A stretch of DNA of 53,062 bases, from contig JAHCAW010000026.1 of the NCBI GenBank assembly GCA_019634695.1, positions 1 to 53,062 of the forward strand, written 5' to 3'. The notes beneath the pieces were generated by a model. It was not told where the DNA came from. It was given only the letters and a program-made list of their open reading frames with translations, and made no database searches. Below are positions 9,500-18,514 of the stretch, in pieces. This DNA comes from Candidatus Sumerlaeia bacterium (GTDB lineage Bacteria > Sumerlaeota > Sumerlaeia > SLMS01 > JAHLLQ01). The first letter of the stretch is position 1. Each line of letters starts with the position of its first letter. A program made the position numbers and the translations under genes.

Positions 9500-10420
9500 A
9501 TGCGCGGTTTCTTCAACGCCCACTGTCATCTGGAACTCGGCTTTCTGCGGGGAGTGATTCCGCCGGGCCTGCCGTTCGCCGACTGGTTGCGCGAGGTGGT
9601 GCGACACAAGCGCACCGCCCGGCGCGAGGACAGCGCCGCGGCCGTCGCCGCCGGGCTGTTCGAGTTGCGCGAGTCCGGCACGCAGGCGCTGCTCGACATC
9701 GACAGTCTGGGCACGGCGCCGGGGCCGCTTCGCGCCGTTCAGATGCCAGCCATTAGTTTCACCGAGATGATCGCGCTCGACCCGGCAGGCGCGGGAAGCG
9801 CCCTCGCCTATGCCCGCAAGCGCCAAGAATTCGAGGGGCCACTGGCGCCGGGTCAGGCGTTCGGCCTCTCGCCCCATGCGCCCTACACAACAACACCGGA
9901 CTTGATCCGCGCCGCCGTTGCCGCCGCCCATGAGACCGGGCAGTTCCTGTGCATTCACGCCGCCGAGACACCCGAGGAGACGGAGCTCCTCGTCCATGGC
10001 ACGGGACCGCTGCACGCCTTCCTCCACGACATGAAGGCGTTGCCGGACAACTGGCAGCCGCCCGGCATGCGGCCGATCGCCATCCTGCACGCGTGTGGGG
10101 CGCTCGGGCCGCGTACCCTGTTGGCCCATGCGAACGACATCGACGACGGCGAGGTGAACCTGCTGGCCGAGACCGGCACGCGGGTGGTCGTTTGCCCGGG
10201 GACCCATGTGTACTTTCAGCGCGGGCCCTTTCCGCTGGAGCGCCTCGTCGAGGCCGGCGTGTCGGTCTATCTGGGGACGGATTCGCTGGCGAGCAACGAG
10301 TCACTGAGCATGGCGCGGGAGGTCGAGCTGGCGACCGGGCTCGCTCCCGGCCTGTCGCCGGCGGTGATCGTCGGGCTGGCCGACGCCCGTCGGGCGCGCG
10401 ACTTCGGGCTCGAGGTCTGA
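9500..10420 (+). CDS. Short amidohydrolase (chlorohydrolase/deaminase type)
   Basis: This 306-residue protein has the metal-dependent amidohydrolase barrel motifs: HCH at residues 8 and 10, SPHAPYTT, CIHAAETPEE, LAHAND, and a late Asp in YLGTDSLASNES. These match the nucleoside/aminodeoxyfutalosine-deaminase and chlorohydrolase branch. The protein starts only seven residues before the HCH motif and stops right after ADARRARDFGLEV. It therefore lacks both strands groups that normally form the flanking beta-sandwich (family members are typically 380-450 residues). Only 42 nt separate it from the previous stop, so no missing N-terminus can be hidden there. The substrate cannot be told from sequence. 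Confidence 0.83.
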   Translation: MRGFFNAHCHLELGFLRGVIPPGLPFADWLREVVRHKRTARREDSAAAVAAGLFELRESGTQALLDIDSLGTAPGPLRAVQMPAISFTEMIALDPAGAGSALAYARKRQEFEGPLAPGQAFGLSPHAPYTTTPDLIRAAVAAAHETGQFLCIHAAETPEETELLVHGTGPLHAFLHDMKALPDNWQPPGMRPIAILHACGALGPRTLLAHANDIDDGEVNLLAETGTRVVVCPGTHVYFQRGPFPLERLVEAGVSVYLGTDSLASNESLSMAREVELATGLAPGLSPAVIVGLADARRARDFGLEV

Positions 10421-10662
10421 GCGGGACGGGTCCGTGCGCATCTCGCATTGCCGCCGGGGGGCCGATCCGTGGGAACATTCCGGAGTCGGCGATGGTCCGA
10501 CAGGAGTTCGAAGATTGGAAGACGGATGTCCGGGACGGCAAGCATCGGTTGCGGGTGACAGGATTGCCGGTGTGGCGCGGAAGTGTCGCTTCGCCCCCGC
10601 TCCGGATTCGGCCTTCCATCTTGCGATTCGACTGCGGTGACTCGGCACAAGGGGCTTGAGCG

Positions 10663-11436
10663 ATGTTCTTTGCCGTCCCGACTGGTCTCGATCGCGGGCT
10701 GAAGCGGCGGCCGCTGTTGGCGGTGATCGTCTTCGCGCTGATCCTGTATCGGTGTGCCCTCAGCCTTGGCTTTCCGACGTTGAACCTGCGCATCCTGTTG
10801 ACCCTGCCCGGCGCGGAGGTGAGCACCAATCTCATCTCGGCGGCGATCCAGTCCGCGTTCACGCCAGCCCTTCCCGCCGGCGCGCCGGCCGAGCATCAGT
10901 GGGTGCTGGTGATCGGAATTCTGGCCGTGCTGGTCTTCTGGCTGATGTTCGGTCCGGCACTGGAGGACTCGCTGGGACGGCGTCGCTTTGCGATCCTGTA
11001 TGGGGCCGGAGTGCTGGCAGGTGTTCCGATCGCCGCCTCTTCGTGGTTCGCCGTCACTGAGGCCTTCTGGCTCGGCCATACGGCGGCCTTGGCCGCGATT
11101 GGCATGTGCTACAGTCTCTTCGTCTTCTCGGACGTGCGGGTGCGTTACGCCTTCTGGATTCCGCTGATTTCGGCGGGAGACGGACACCTCGAGTTGCCCG
11201 CCGTGCTCTTTCTGGTTCCAATTCACCTGGTGCTCTTCATGACGCAGTCGGCGATCTGGTATACCGAGGCCGGCAAGTACGCGGTGGTGTTCCGTCCCGG
11301 GGTACTGGATGCGTTGGGCTGGCAGGTGCTCGTTTCGATTCTCGGCGGCATCGTCGGCTTTCTGATCGCTCCCAGCGGCAAGTCCCCGGCGGCGCGAGCC
11401 GATGCCGGAAAGAAGCAGGTGAGTTGGGGCGCGTGA
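10663..11436 (+). CDS. Rhomboid-fold membrane protein lacking the catalytic residues
   Basis: This 257-residue polytopic membrane protein has AAGGGG 8 nt before the ATG. The block FWLMFGPALEDSLGRRRF (92-109) matches the rhomboid L1/TM2 region. In rhomboid proteases the next helices carry GASG with the nucleophilic Ser and AHLGG with the partner His. Here the aligned positions read GHTA (Thr140) and SILGG (Ile226). By my alignment both catalytic residues are therefore lost, as in iRhom/derlin-type pseudoproteases. The C-terminal tail is Lys/Ala-rich and cytosolic-looking. A chaperone or scaffold role is inference. It converges on hrpB with a 4 nt gap. Confidence 0.78.
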   Translation: MFFAVPTGLDRGLKRRPLLAVIVFALILYRCALSLGFPTLNLRILLTLPGAEVSTNLISAAIQSAFTPALPAGAPAEHQWVLVIGILAVLVFWLMFGPALEDSLGRRRFAILYGAGVLAGVPIAASSWFAVTEAFWLGHTAALAAIGMCYSLFVFSDVRVRYAFWIPLISAGDGHLELPAVLFLVPIHLVLFMTQSAIWYTEAGKYAVVFRPGVLDALGWQVLVSILGGIVGFLIAPSGKSPAARADAGKKQVSWGA

Positions 11437-11440
11437 GTCG

Positions 11441-13933
11441 CTACGAGCCGCGCTCGTTTGGATTCTCGGGCCAGGCGTGCCGCGGATAGCGCGCCCGCAG
11501 TTCCTTGCGCACCTGCGGATAGGTGCGGCTCCAGAAGCCTTCAAGATCCTGCGTGACCTGCACGGGGCGGCCATTGGGCGCCAACAGATGAAGGAGCACG
11601 GGCACACGACCGGCGGCGATGCGTGGCGTGTGGGTGCTGCCGAAGAAGTGTTGCACGCGCGCGGCGAGGACCGGCGGGCGGACCGGGTCGGGATCGTAGT
11701 CGAGGCGCACGCGACGCCCCCCCGGCAGGGCAAGGTGCTCCGGCGCGTGCTGGTCGAGTGCCTGCTGGTGGCGATGGCCGAGCGCGGCGCGCAACAGGTT
11801 CGCCAGTCCGATGGCGCGCACGTCGGCAAGCGAGGTCGCTCCCTCGCAGGCATCGCGCAGGATTACGGCGAGCGCAGCGTCATCCCACGCGGGCAGCGCC
11901 AGTTCCGGCATGGCCCGCGCCAGCAGGCGCACGCGCGCGAGCAGACGTGCGGCAGATTCGTCCTCCGCGAACAAGGCCGGAGCGCGCGGCCCGAGCGCCT
12001 CCACGAGCGTGCGCGAGGCGCCCTCCGGATCGCCCTGCGGGCCGGTCATGCGCTCGTCGACCACGAGGTCCAGAAACGATGATTCGAGGATCGTCACGAC
12101 CGCCTCGCGTTGCGTGTCGTAGCGGTGCACCAGGCGCTCGTGCCAGTGCGCGGGTAGATCGCTCGAGAGCCATTCGCACCGCAACAGGCTGGCCAGCGCC
12201 ACGCGGGACTCTCCCTCGCCGGGCACGTCTCGCGGATCGAGGCTGAGGAACAGCTCGCCGCGGCGAACCACGGAGCAGGAGTCGAGCACGACCCCCCGAC
12301 GGCCCACCATCACGCCGCGCGTTGCATCATGTCCTCGTCGCCGCGTTACGCGATCCGGCCAGGCGCGAAGCAGCACGCGCAGTACGGCAACGTCACTACC
12401 TTCGCGGGAATCGTCCGCCTGGGCATCGGCGACCTCCTCGCGCACCGCGCGCAAGAGGTCGCTGCGCAGGCGTTCGACCGCGGGGACGCGGGTGCGAGCG
12501 GCCTGCTCGAGTCTTTCGAGCACGTCGGAGGTGCCATCGTGATGGGCCGCCGGCGCATTGTCGAAGCGCCCATCGCTCTCGGCGAGCATGGCTGCAATGC
12601 CGGCCGCCGTGTGCGCAACTCCCGCGCGGGCTCCATGCACGAGGAGTGCGCCGAGACGCGGGTGCAGCGGAAGTCGCGCAAGAATCTCGCCCAGTTCCGT
12701 CGGGCGTCCGTCGGCGTCCGTCGCCCCCAACAACGCCAGAAGATGCTCGGCGCGTTCGATCGCCTCGGCTCGCGGAGCCTCGAACCAGCCGAAGGCCGCG
12801 GCGTCCGTGATGCCCCAGGCCTTCAAGGACAACAACGTCGCGGCCAAATCGAGGCGGTGAATCTCGGGAGCCTCCGCCTCATCGAGCGCGGCATCCTCGC
12901 CGGGCGACCAGAGGCGCAGACACCGACCCGACGCCGTCCGACCCGCGCGGCCCGTCCGCTGGTCGGCCGACGCGCGCGAGATGCGCCGCGTCTCCAGACG
13001 ATCGATCCCCAGCCGAACGTCGTGTACCGGGACCCGCGCCAACCCGGAGTCGATGACGGTGCGCACACCGTCGATTGTCAGCGACGTCTCGGCGATGTTC
13101 GTGGCGAGCACCACCTTGCGCTCGCGGCTCGGCGCCAGCGCGCGATCCTGTTCGTCGGCTGCCACCGAACTGTGCAGCAGGTGCACGGACGCGCCGCAGC
13201 CGCCGAGGCGCTCGGCCGTGCGGCGAATCTCGCGCATGCCGGGAAGGAACACGAGCAGGTGGCCGGATTCGGCCGGCGGCGCGGCAAGCATCCGCCGAAC
13301 CGCGGCGGCCATCGTCTCCCACACCGGCGTGCGGGGCGAGGAGGGCGGAGCGAAAGAGACCTCGACCGGATGCAGGTGCCCGGCCGATTCGATCACCGGC
13401 ACGTTGCCAAGAAACGCCGCGACGGGCGACGGGTTCATCGTGGCGGACATGACCACGAGACGCAGGTCCGGTCGAACGCCTTGCTGCACGTCGCGCAGCA
13501 GTGCCAACGCGAGATCGGCGTGCAGGCTGCGCTCGTGGAACTCGTCGAGGATCACGCAGCCCACGCCGTCGAGGAACGGGTCCGCGAGCAGGCGCCGCGT
13601 GAGAATCCCTTCGGTGAGCACCCGCACCCGCGTCTCCCGGCGCGTGCGATTCTCGTGGCGGATGTGCCAGCCGACCTGCTGCCCGACCGTCCAGCCGCGC
13701 TCGTGGGCGATGCGGGTCGCGGCGGCCCGCGCGGCAATCCGGCGGGGTTGCAGCATCACGACCGCGGGATGCTCGGAAGACAGGGGACCCGCCTCGACAA
13801 TCGCGGGAGGAATCCGGGTGGTCTTGCCGGCGCCGGGCGGCGCGACGACGACGCATCCCGGGGCACCACGCAGGGCCTCGAGCACCTGCGGCAGCACATC
13901 GTCGATCGGCAGCGGTGTCAGGCGCTTCTCCAT
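11441..13933 (-). CDS. hrpB: ATP-dependent helicase HrpB
   Basis: This 830-residue DEAH-box-type helicase has Walker A APPGAGKTT, motif II DEFHERS (the usual HrpB form), motif III SATMN, and motif VI QRTGRAGR. It ends with the conserved HrpB tail YPQVRKELRARYPRHAWPE. The start at 13933 (MEKRLTPLPIDDVLP) fits the E. coli length of 809 residues; an ATG at 14044 would add a basic, non-conserved leader. HrpB proteins are widespread RNA/DNA helicases of unclear cellular role. The gene converges on the rhomboid-like gene and is divergent from the symporter gene at 14146. Confidence 0.95.
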   Translation of the reverse strand: MEKRLTPLPIDDVLPQVLEALRGAPGCVVVAPPGAGKTTRIPPAIVEAGPLSSEHPAVVMLQPRRIAARAAATRIAHERGWTVGQQVGWHIRHENRTRRETRVRVLTEGILTRRLLADPFLDGVGCVILDEFHERSLHADLALALLRDVQQGVRPDLRLVVMSATMNPSPVAAFLGNVPVIESAGHLHPVEVSFAPPSSPRTPVWETMAAAVRRMLAAPPAESGHLLVFLPGMREIRRTAERLGGCGASVHLLHSSVAADEQDRALAPSRERKVVLATNIAETSLTIDGVRTVIDSGLARVPVHDVRLGIDRLETRRISRASADQRTGRAGRTASGRCLRLWSPGEDAALDEAEAPEIHRLDLAATLLSLKAWGITDAAAFGWFEAPRAEAIERAEHLLALLGATDADGRPTELGEILARLPLHPRLGALLVHGARAGVAHTAAGIAAMLAESDGRFDNAPAAHHDGTSDVLERLEQAARTRVPAVERLRSDLLRAVREEVADAQADDSREGSDVAVLRVLLRAWPDRVTRRRGHDATRGVMVGRRGVVLDSCSVVRRGELFLSLDPRDVPGEGESRVALASLLRCEWLSSDLPAHWHERLVHRYDTQREAVVTILESSFLDLVVDERMTGPQGDPEGASRTLVEALGPRAPALFAEDESAARLLARVRLLARAMPELALPAWDDAALAVILRDACEGATSLADVRAIGLANLLRAALGHRHQQALDQHAPEHLALPGGRRVRLDYDPDPVRPPVLAARVQHFFGSTHTPRIAAGRVPVLLHLLAPNGRPVQVTQDLEGFWSRTYPQVRKELRARYPRHAWPENPNERGS

Positions 13934-14145
13934 GCCCAGTGACGAACCCGTTCCGACGGCGTGGAGCAAGCGGGTCTTCCGCTTCGCACCGGGTTTGCTC
14001 TTGCCGCCCTGCGGACACGGGTGCGTGGAATGGCGTCTCCGCATCGCTCTTCGGGAGGAGGGCCTTCGGACGACCGCGGCTCGGGCCGGGGTCGCGATAT
14101 GCGGGTGCCCGTCTTCCGCGGCGCCCGGCAGGAGGGGGACACACC

Positions 14146-15795
14146 ATGCAGCCTGCGAGTCCGCTGGTTCTGGCGGCGGCGACTTCGGACATCCGCGTCC
14201 TGGTCATCGTGACGTTGATCTACGTCCTGATCATCGGCTATCTGGGGTTCTACGGCTACAAGACGACGCACACGTCGACGGACTACCTGCTCGCCGGACG
14301 GAACATCCATCCGTGGGTGATGGCGCTGTCGTACGGGGCGACGTTCATCAGCACGGCGGCGATCATCGGGTTCGGCGGCGTCGCCGCGCAACTCGGCATG
14401 GGATTGCTGTGGCTGACCTGCCTGAACATCTTCGTTGGCATCTTCATCGCGTTCGTTCTGCTGGGCAAGCGCACCCGCCGCATGGGGCACAATCTGGATG
14501 CGCACACGTTCCCGGAGTTGCTTGGGCGACGATTCGATTCCCGCTTCATCCATGTGTTCGCCGCATGCGTGGTGTTTCTGCTGATGCCGCTGTATGCGGC
14601 GGCGGTGCTGCGCGGCGGGGCGGAGTTCCTGCGCGCCACGTTCCAGATAGACCTCGTGGTGGCGACGTTCGCTTTCGCGCTCATCGTGGCCACCTACGTC
14701 GTGGCGGGCGGCCTGCGTGGCGTGATGTTCACCGACGCCCTGCAGGGCTCGATCATGTTCGTCGGGATGCTGGTGCTCCTCGGCATCACGTACTCCAAGG
14801 TCGGCGGTGTCGTGGAGGGCCATCGGGCGCTGACCGAGCTGGCCAGCCAGGTGCCCGAGGGCCTCGCGGGCGCCGGCATGCGGGGCTGGACGGCGATGCC
14901 GTCGTTCGGCTCGCCCATCTGGTACTCGATGGTCACCACCATCATCCTGGGCGTGGGCATCGGTGTGCTGGCGCAGCCCCAGCTCGCGGTGCGCTTCATG
15001 ACGGTGCGCAGCGGTCGCGAGCTCAATCGCGCGGTGCTCGTCGGCGGCGTCTTCATTCTCGTGATGACTGCCGTGCCGTACCTCGTCGGCTCGGTTTCGA
15101 ACGTCTACTTCATGAAGACGCAGGGCACGTTGGCGCTGACGGGGGCCGGTGGGAACATCGATCAGGTGATTCCGCTCTACATCAACTCGGCGATGCCGTC
15201 GTGGTTTGTCGTGCTGTTCATGCTGACGCTGCTGTCGGCGGCGATGTCGACGATCAGCTCGCAGTTCCACGCCATGGGGACGGCAATCGGGCGAGACATT
15301 TACGAGCAGGGCCTGCGGCGCGGACGCGTCACGGGCGCGGCTTCGATTCTGGTGACCCGCGTGGGGATCATCGTGGCGTTTGCGATCACTCTGGCGCTGG
15401 CGCTGTGGCTGCCGGCGGGGATTATCGCGGCGGCCACGGCGGTGTTCTTTGGCACGTGCGCGGCGGCCTTCCTGCCCATGTTCGTCGGCGGGCTGTTCTG
15501 TCGTGGCGTGACGCGTGCCGGGGCACAGGCCGGGATGGTGGCTGGGTTTCTGGCGGCGTTGCTCTGGCTGGCCTTCGCCCACGCCAACAGCGCCCGCCGG
15601 CTGATGATCTGCAAGACTCTGTTCGACCGCGACTCGCTTGTCCCGTTTCCCTGGAGCTCCATCGATCCGCTGGTCATCGCCCTGCCGATCTCGATCCTGA
15701 CCACCGTGGCCGTCTCGCTCGCGACTCGACGGCTGGACGATGGGCACCTGGATCGGTGTCTGGCCGGGGTGGGCAAGCGGCCGACCGGCACCTGA
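14146..15795 (+). CDS. Sodium:solute symporter (SSS family), copy A
   Basis: This 549-residue protein has about 13 transmembrane helices. The start has GGAGGGGG 7 nt upstream. SSS hallmarks include GFYGYKTTHTSTDYLLAGRN after helix 1, and an unwound-helix region ALSYGATFISTAAIIGFGG. The LLSAAMSTISSQFHAMG segment carries the Ser/Thr pair of the sodium-2 site. Subfamily members carry solutes such as pantothenate, proline, acetate or sugars with sodium; the substrate here cannot be assigned. Copy B (16131-17780) has exactly the same length and is nearly identical along most of the chain. The most different stretch is the extracellular-looking loop near residues 320-335. Confidence 0.92.
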   Translation: MQPASPLVLAAATSDIRVLVIVTLIYVLIIGYLGFYGYKTTHTSTDYLLAGRNIHPWVMALSYGATFISTAAIIGFGGVAAQLGMGLLWLTCLNIFVGIFIAFVLLGKRTRRMGHNLDAHTFPELLGRRFDSRFIHVFAACVVFLLMPLYAAAVLRGGAEFLRATFQIDLVVATFAFALIVATYVVAGGLRGVMFTDALQGSIMFVGMLVLLGITYSKVGGVVEGHRALTELASQVPEGLAGAGMRGWTAMPSFGSPIWYSMVTTIILGVGIGVLAQPQLAVRFMTVRSGRELNRAVLVGGVFILVMTAVPYLVGSVSNVYFMKTQGTLALTGAGGNIDQVIPLYINSAMPSWFVVLFMLTLLSAAMSTISSQFHAMGTAIGRDIYEQGLRRGRVTGAASILVTRVGIIVAFAITLALALWLPAGIIAAATAVFFGTCAAAFLPMFVGGLFCRGVTRAGAQAGMVAGFLAALLWLAFAHANSARRLMICKTLFDRDSLVPFPWSSIDPLVIALPISILTTVAVSLATRRLDDGHLDRCLAGVGKRPTGT

Positions 15796-15859
15796 AACAT
15801 CACCCGCATCATTTTCACCTGACCGGGGCCGTCTTTGGGCTTGCCGCCGGCGGGCGCCA

Positions 15860-15889
15860 TAGACAGACAAAGTAACTCTTTCTTATCCT
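15860..15889 (+). promoter_or_regulatory. Possible promoter upstream of the small symporter accessory gene
   Basis: An AT-rich island in a GC-rich background holds TAGACA (15860-15865) and TATCCT (15884-15889) spaced 18 nt apart. The GGGGAGG ribosome site follows within about 15 nt, so a transcript from here would have a very short leader. It could give the accessory protein and symporter B expression independent of symporter A. Confidence 0.32.
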
Positions 15890-15908
15890 AGTTTGTGGGG
15901 AGGTTCCC

Positions 15909-16088
15909 ATGCTCGGCATCCCCGACCCGGCCATCTGGATGGCCTTGGTGCTGTGTCTGGCCAGCACCGTGCTTTGTGTGATCTACGGCGCGCTGAACTG
16001 GAATCGGGACGACGACTCCGTGTGCGAGTCGCCCGATCGCGAGCGTGCCTGGGAGAAGGAAGAAGAGCGGCTGGAAGAGGAGTTGTAA
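15909..16088 (+). CDS. Symporter small accessory protein
   Basis: This is a 59-residue protein with GGGGAGG 5 nt before its ATG. It starts MLGIPDPAIWMALVLCLAST, has a single transmembrane helix (about 7-30) ending in YGALNWNRDDD, and then a strongly charged tail (KEEERLEEEL). This layout matches the small accessory proteins encoded beside many SSS-family symporters (DxxIWxAxxLC...YGxxNWN). It lies between two symporters, 113 nt after copy A and 42 nt before copy B. By analogy it probably binds and stabilises one or both carriers, but no experiment is implied here. Confidence 0.85.
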   Translation: MLGIPDPAIWMALVLCLASTVLCVIYGALNWNRDDDSVCESPDRERAWEKEEERLEEEL

Positions 16089-16130
16089 CCGCTCCCTCGG
16101 GGCGGGCAACGCGAGGAGGGAGCACGTTCC

Positions 16131-17780
16131 ATGGGACTATCGAGTCCGCTGGTTCTGACGGGCGCGACGGCCGACATCCGGGTGCTGATCGTCGTCACGC
16201 TGATCTACGTCCTGGTCATTGGCTATCTCGGCTTCTACGGTTACAAGACCACACGCACTTCGACCGACTATCTGCTGGCAGGGCGCAACATCCATCCCTA
16301 TGTGATGGCGCTGTCGTATGGCGCGACGTTCATCAGCACCTCGGCGATCGTCGGGTTCGGCGGCGTGGCCGCGCAACTCGGCATGGGGCTGCTGTGGCTG
16401 ACCGTGCTGAACATCTTCGTGGGCATCTTCGTGGCGTTCGTTCTGCTGGGCAAGCGCACCCGCCGCATGGGCCACAACCTCGACGCCCACACCTTCCCGG
16501 AATTTCTGGGCCGGAGGTATCGGTCGCGCTTCATCCAGGTGTTCGCAGCAGGGATCATCTTCCTGCTAATGCCGTTGTACGCGGCGGCGGTGCTGCGCGG
16601 TGGCGCCGAGTTCCTCCGTGCCACGTTCCAGATCGACCTCGCGGTCGCAACGTTCGCCTTCGCACTCATTGTGGCGACCTATGTCGTGGCCGGCGGACTG
16701 CGCGGCGTGATGTTCACCGATGCCCTCCAAGGCTCGATCATGTTCGCCGGCATGCTTCTGCTGCTGACGATCACCTACTCGAAGGTGGGGGGTGTGCTGG
16801 AAGGCCACCGGGCGCTGACGGCTTTGGCGGATCAGGTGCCGGAGGGTCTTGCGGGCATCGGGATGCGCGGCTGGACGTCGATGCCGGCCTTCGGGTCGCC
16901 CATCTGGCTGTCGCTGGTGACCACGCTCGTGCTCGGTGTCGGAATCGGGGTGCTGGCCCAGCCGCAACTGGCGGTGCGCTTCATGACGGTGCGCAGCGGT
17001 CGGGAACTCAACCGCGCCGTGCTCGTCGGCGGCGTGTTCATCATCGTGATGACCGGCGTGGCGTTTCTCGTCGGCGCGCTGTCGAACGTGTACTTCATGC
17101 AGCAGGAAGGTGCGCTGGCGGTGGCGGCGGCGGGTGGCAATGTGGACCAGGTGATTCCGCGCTACATCAACTCGGCCATGCCGGCTTGGTTTGTCGTGTT
17201 GTTCATGCTGACGCTGCTGTCGGCGGCGATGTCGACGATCAGCTCGCAGTTCCATGCGATGGGATCGGCGATCGGGCGGGATATCTACGAGGAGGGCGTG
17301 CGTCGCGGGCATGTCACCGGGGGAGCTTCGATTCTCGTCACGCGGGTGGGAATCATCGTGGCCTTCGTGATCACGCTGGCGCTGGCGTTGTGGCTGCCGG
17401 CGGGGATCATCGCGGCGGCCACGGTTGTCTTCTTCGGGACATGCGCGGCTTCGTTCCTTCCCATGTTCATCGGGGGACTGTTCTGCCGTGGCGTGACGCG
17501 GTTGGGCGCACAGGCCGGCATGGTGACGGGTTTCATGGTGGCGATCCTCTGGCTTGCGTTTGCTCACGCCAGCAGCGCCAAGCGCCTGATGATTTGTCAG
17601 GCACTCTTCGGGCGCGACACGCTGGCGCCGTTCCCGTGGAGCGCCATGGACCCGCTCGTGCTCGCGCTGCCGATGTCGGCGCTCGTGACGATCGTCGTGT
17701 CGCTGGCGACACGGCGGATGGAGGACACGCACCTCGACCGCTGCATGGCCGGAGTGGGAGTCCGTCCTACGGCGTCGTGA
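16131..17780 (+). CDS. Sodium:solute symporter (SSS family), copy B
   Basis: This 549-residue paralogue of the gene at 14146 starts MGLSSPLVLTGATADIRVLI. It is preceded by GAGGAGGGAG. The same SSS motifs are present: the TSTDYLLAGRN-type loop, the LSYGATFISTSAIVGFGG helix, and the LLSAAMSTISSQFHAMG sodium-site helix. Differences from copy A are mostly conservative. Equal length without indels points to a fairly recent tandem duplication. The adjacent 59-residue accessory gene suggests a carrier/accessory operon. The stop overlaps the end of the convergent gene 17767-18444 by 14 nt. Confidence 0.92.
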   Translation: MGLSSPLVLTGATADIRVLIVVTLIYVLVIGYLGFYGYKTTRTSTDYLLAGRNIHPYVMALSYGATFISTSAIVGFGGVAAQLGMGLLWLTVLNIFVGIFVAFVLLGKRTRRMGHNLDAHTFPEFLGRRYRSRFIQVFAAGIIFLLMPLYAAAVLRGGAEFLRATFQIDLAVATFAFALIVATYVVAGGLRGVMFTDALQGSIMFAGMLLLLTITYSKVGGVLEGHRALTALADQVPEGLAGIGMRGWTSMPAFGSPIWLSLVTTLVLGVGIGVLAQPQLAVRFMTVRSGRELNRAVLVGGVFIIVMTGVAFLVGALSNVYFMQQEGALAVAAAGGNVDQVIPRYINSAMPAWFVVLFMLTLLSAAMSTISSQFHAMGSAIGRDIYEEGVRRGHVTGGASILVTRVGIIVAFVITLALALWLPAGIIAAATVVFFGTCAASFLPMFIGGLFCRGVTRLGAQAGMVTGFMVAILWLAFAHASSAKRLMICQALFGRDTLAPFPWSAMDPLVLALPMSALVTIVVSLATRRMEDTHLDRCMAGVGVRPTAS

Positions 17781-18444
17781 TCGGGTCGGCCTGAAGCGGC
17801 AGCGAACGCTCAATCGAGCGCGGTGCGCGGCGAACCACAACGGTGCCGGTGCTGGGGATGCGTTCGCGGTGCGATTCGGTTGCCGTGGTGCGCCGCGAGG
17901 GAATCCGCTCGACCGGCGCGCGAACAACCTCGCGTTGCGTGGCGCCGGGAATCACCGTGCGCGGGGCGCGCGGACGCAACAGCACCGGCTCCGCGGCGGG
18001 ACTCTCGACCTCGGGAAACGGATCGTCGATCTGGATGTCGTCGTCGATCCCCGGCTCGTCGGTTTCGACCGGGGGCGGTTCGTACAGATGGCCGCCTTGC
18101 CGCAGGGCCTCGGGCAACTCGGGCGCGGGAATGAACACAAGCCGACCGCGTGCGTTATGGGCGACAGGAGCCCCGTCGCGCGTGGGCGGTGTGCGGTCCG
18201 GCATGACAACCCAGGCCCCATCTGCTTCGCGCACGGTGGGCTCGTCGGGGCGTCGATCCGTGAAGAGTGGGCGACTGCGTCCGTGCGAGAAGGGATCGCT
18301 CTCCCGCACATCCCGCGGCTGACCTGTCGAATCGTAGAGGCGAATCGATCCTGTATCGGACGCCGTAGGGCGCGCTCCCGGCGCGTCGCTCGCAGCCGGC
18401 AGAGCGAGTGTCAGCATAATCGCGGCAAGAGCTGGCACGCGCAT
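17767..18444 (-). CDS. Secreted proline/arginine-rich protein of unknown function
   Basis: The 225-residue product starts MRVPALAAIMLTLALPAASDA, a clear signal peptide, with AAGGAG 8 nt before the ATG. The rest is low in hydrophobic residues and rich in Pro, Arg, Glu and Asp. There is an acidic stretch near the middle (ETDEPGIDDDIQIDDPFPEV) and Arg-rich C-terminal segments, suggesting a disordered periplasmic or surface protein. I recognise no domain. It overlaps symporter B tail-to-tail. Confidence 0.68.
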   Translation of the reverse strand: MRVPALAAIMLTLALPAASDAPGARPTASDTGSIRLYDSTGQPRDVRESDPFSHGRSRPLFTDRRPDEPTVREADGAWVVMPDRTPPTRDGAPVAHNARGRLVFIPAPELPEALRQGGHLYEPPPVETDEPGIDDDIQIDDPFPEVESPAAEPVLLRPRAPRTVIPGATQREVVRAPVERIPSRRTTATESHRERIPSTGTVVVRRAPRSIERSLPLQADPITTP

Positions 18445-18514
18445 CTCGCGTCTCCTTGTGCCCACCCTGCCCCAGGTACTCCGTCCCTGCAACACAAGTC
18501 GGTCGTGGCGCGCG

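Noticed and set aside
7922..10207. A 761-codon antisense frame over the ELWxxDGT and amidohydrolase genes
   Set aside because: No family motif, low-complexity Arg/Gly/Gln composition, and it spans two genes with clear motifs and ribosome sites.
10421..10662. Possible small gene (ATG 10492, 55 codons) between the amidohydrolase and rhomboid-like genes
   Set aside because: No ribosome site and codon use is unlike the neighbours. The stretch looks like decayed intergenic sequence, loosely recalling the short-repeat spacer at 51985-52147, but no clear periodicity could be shown.
12981..15875. A 964-codon plus-strand frame crossing hrpB antisense and symporter A out of frame
   Set aside because: It cuts across two real genes with strong family signatures and carries no recognisable domain.
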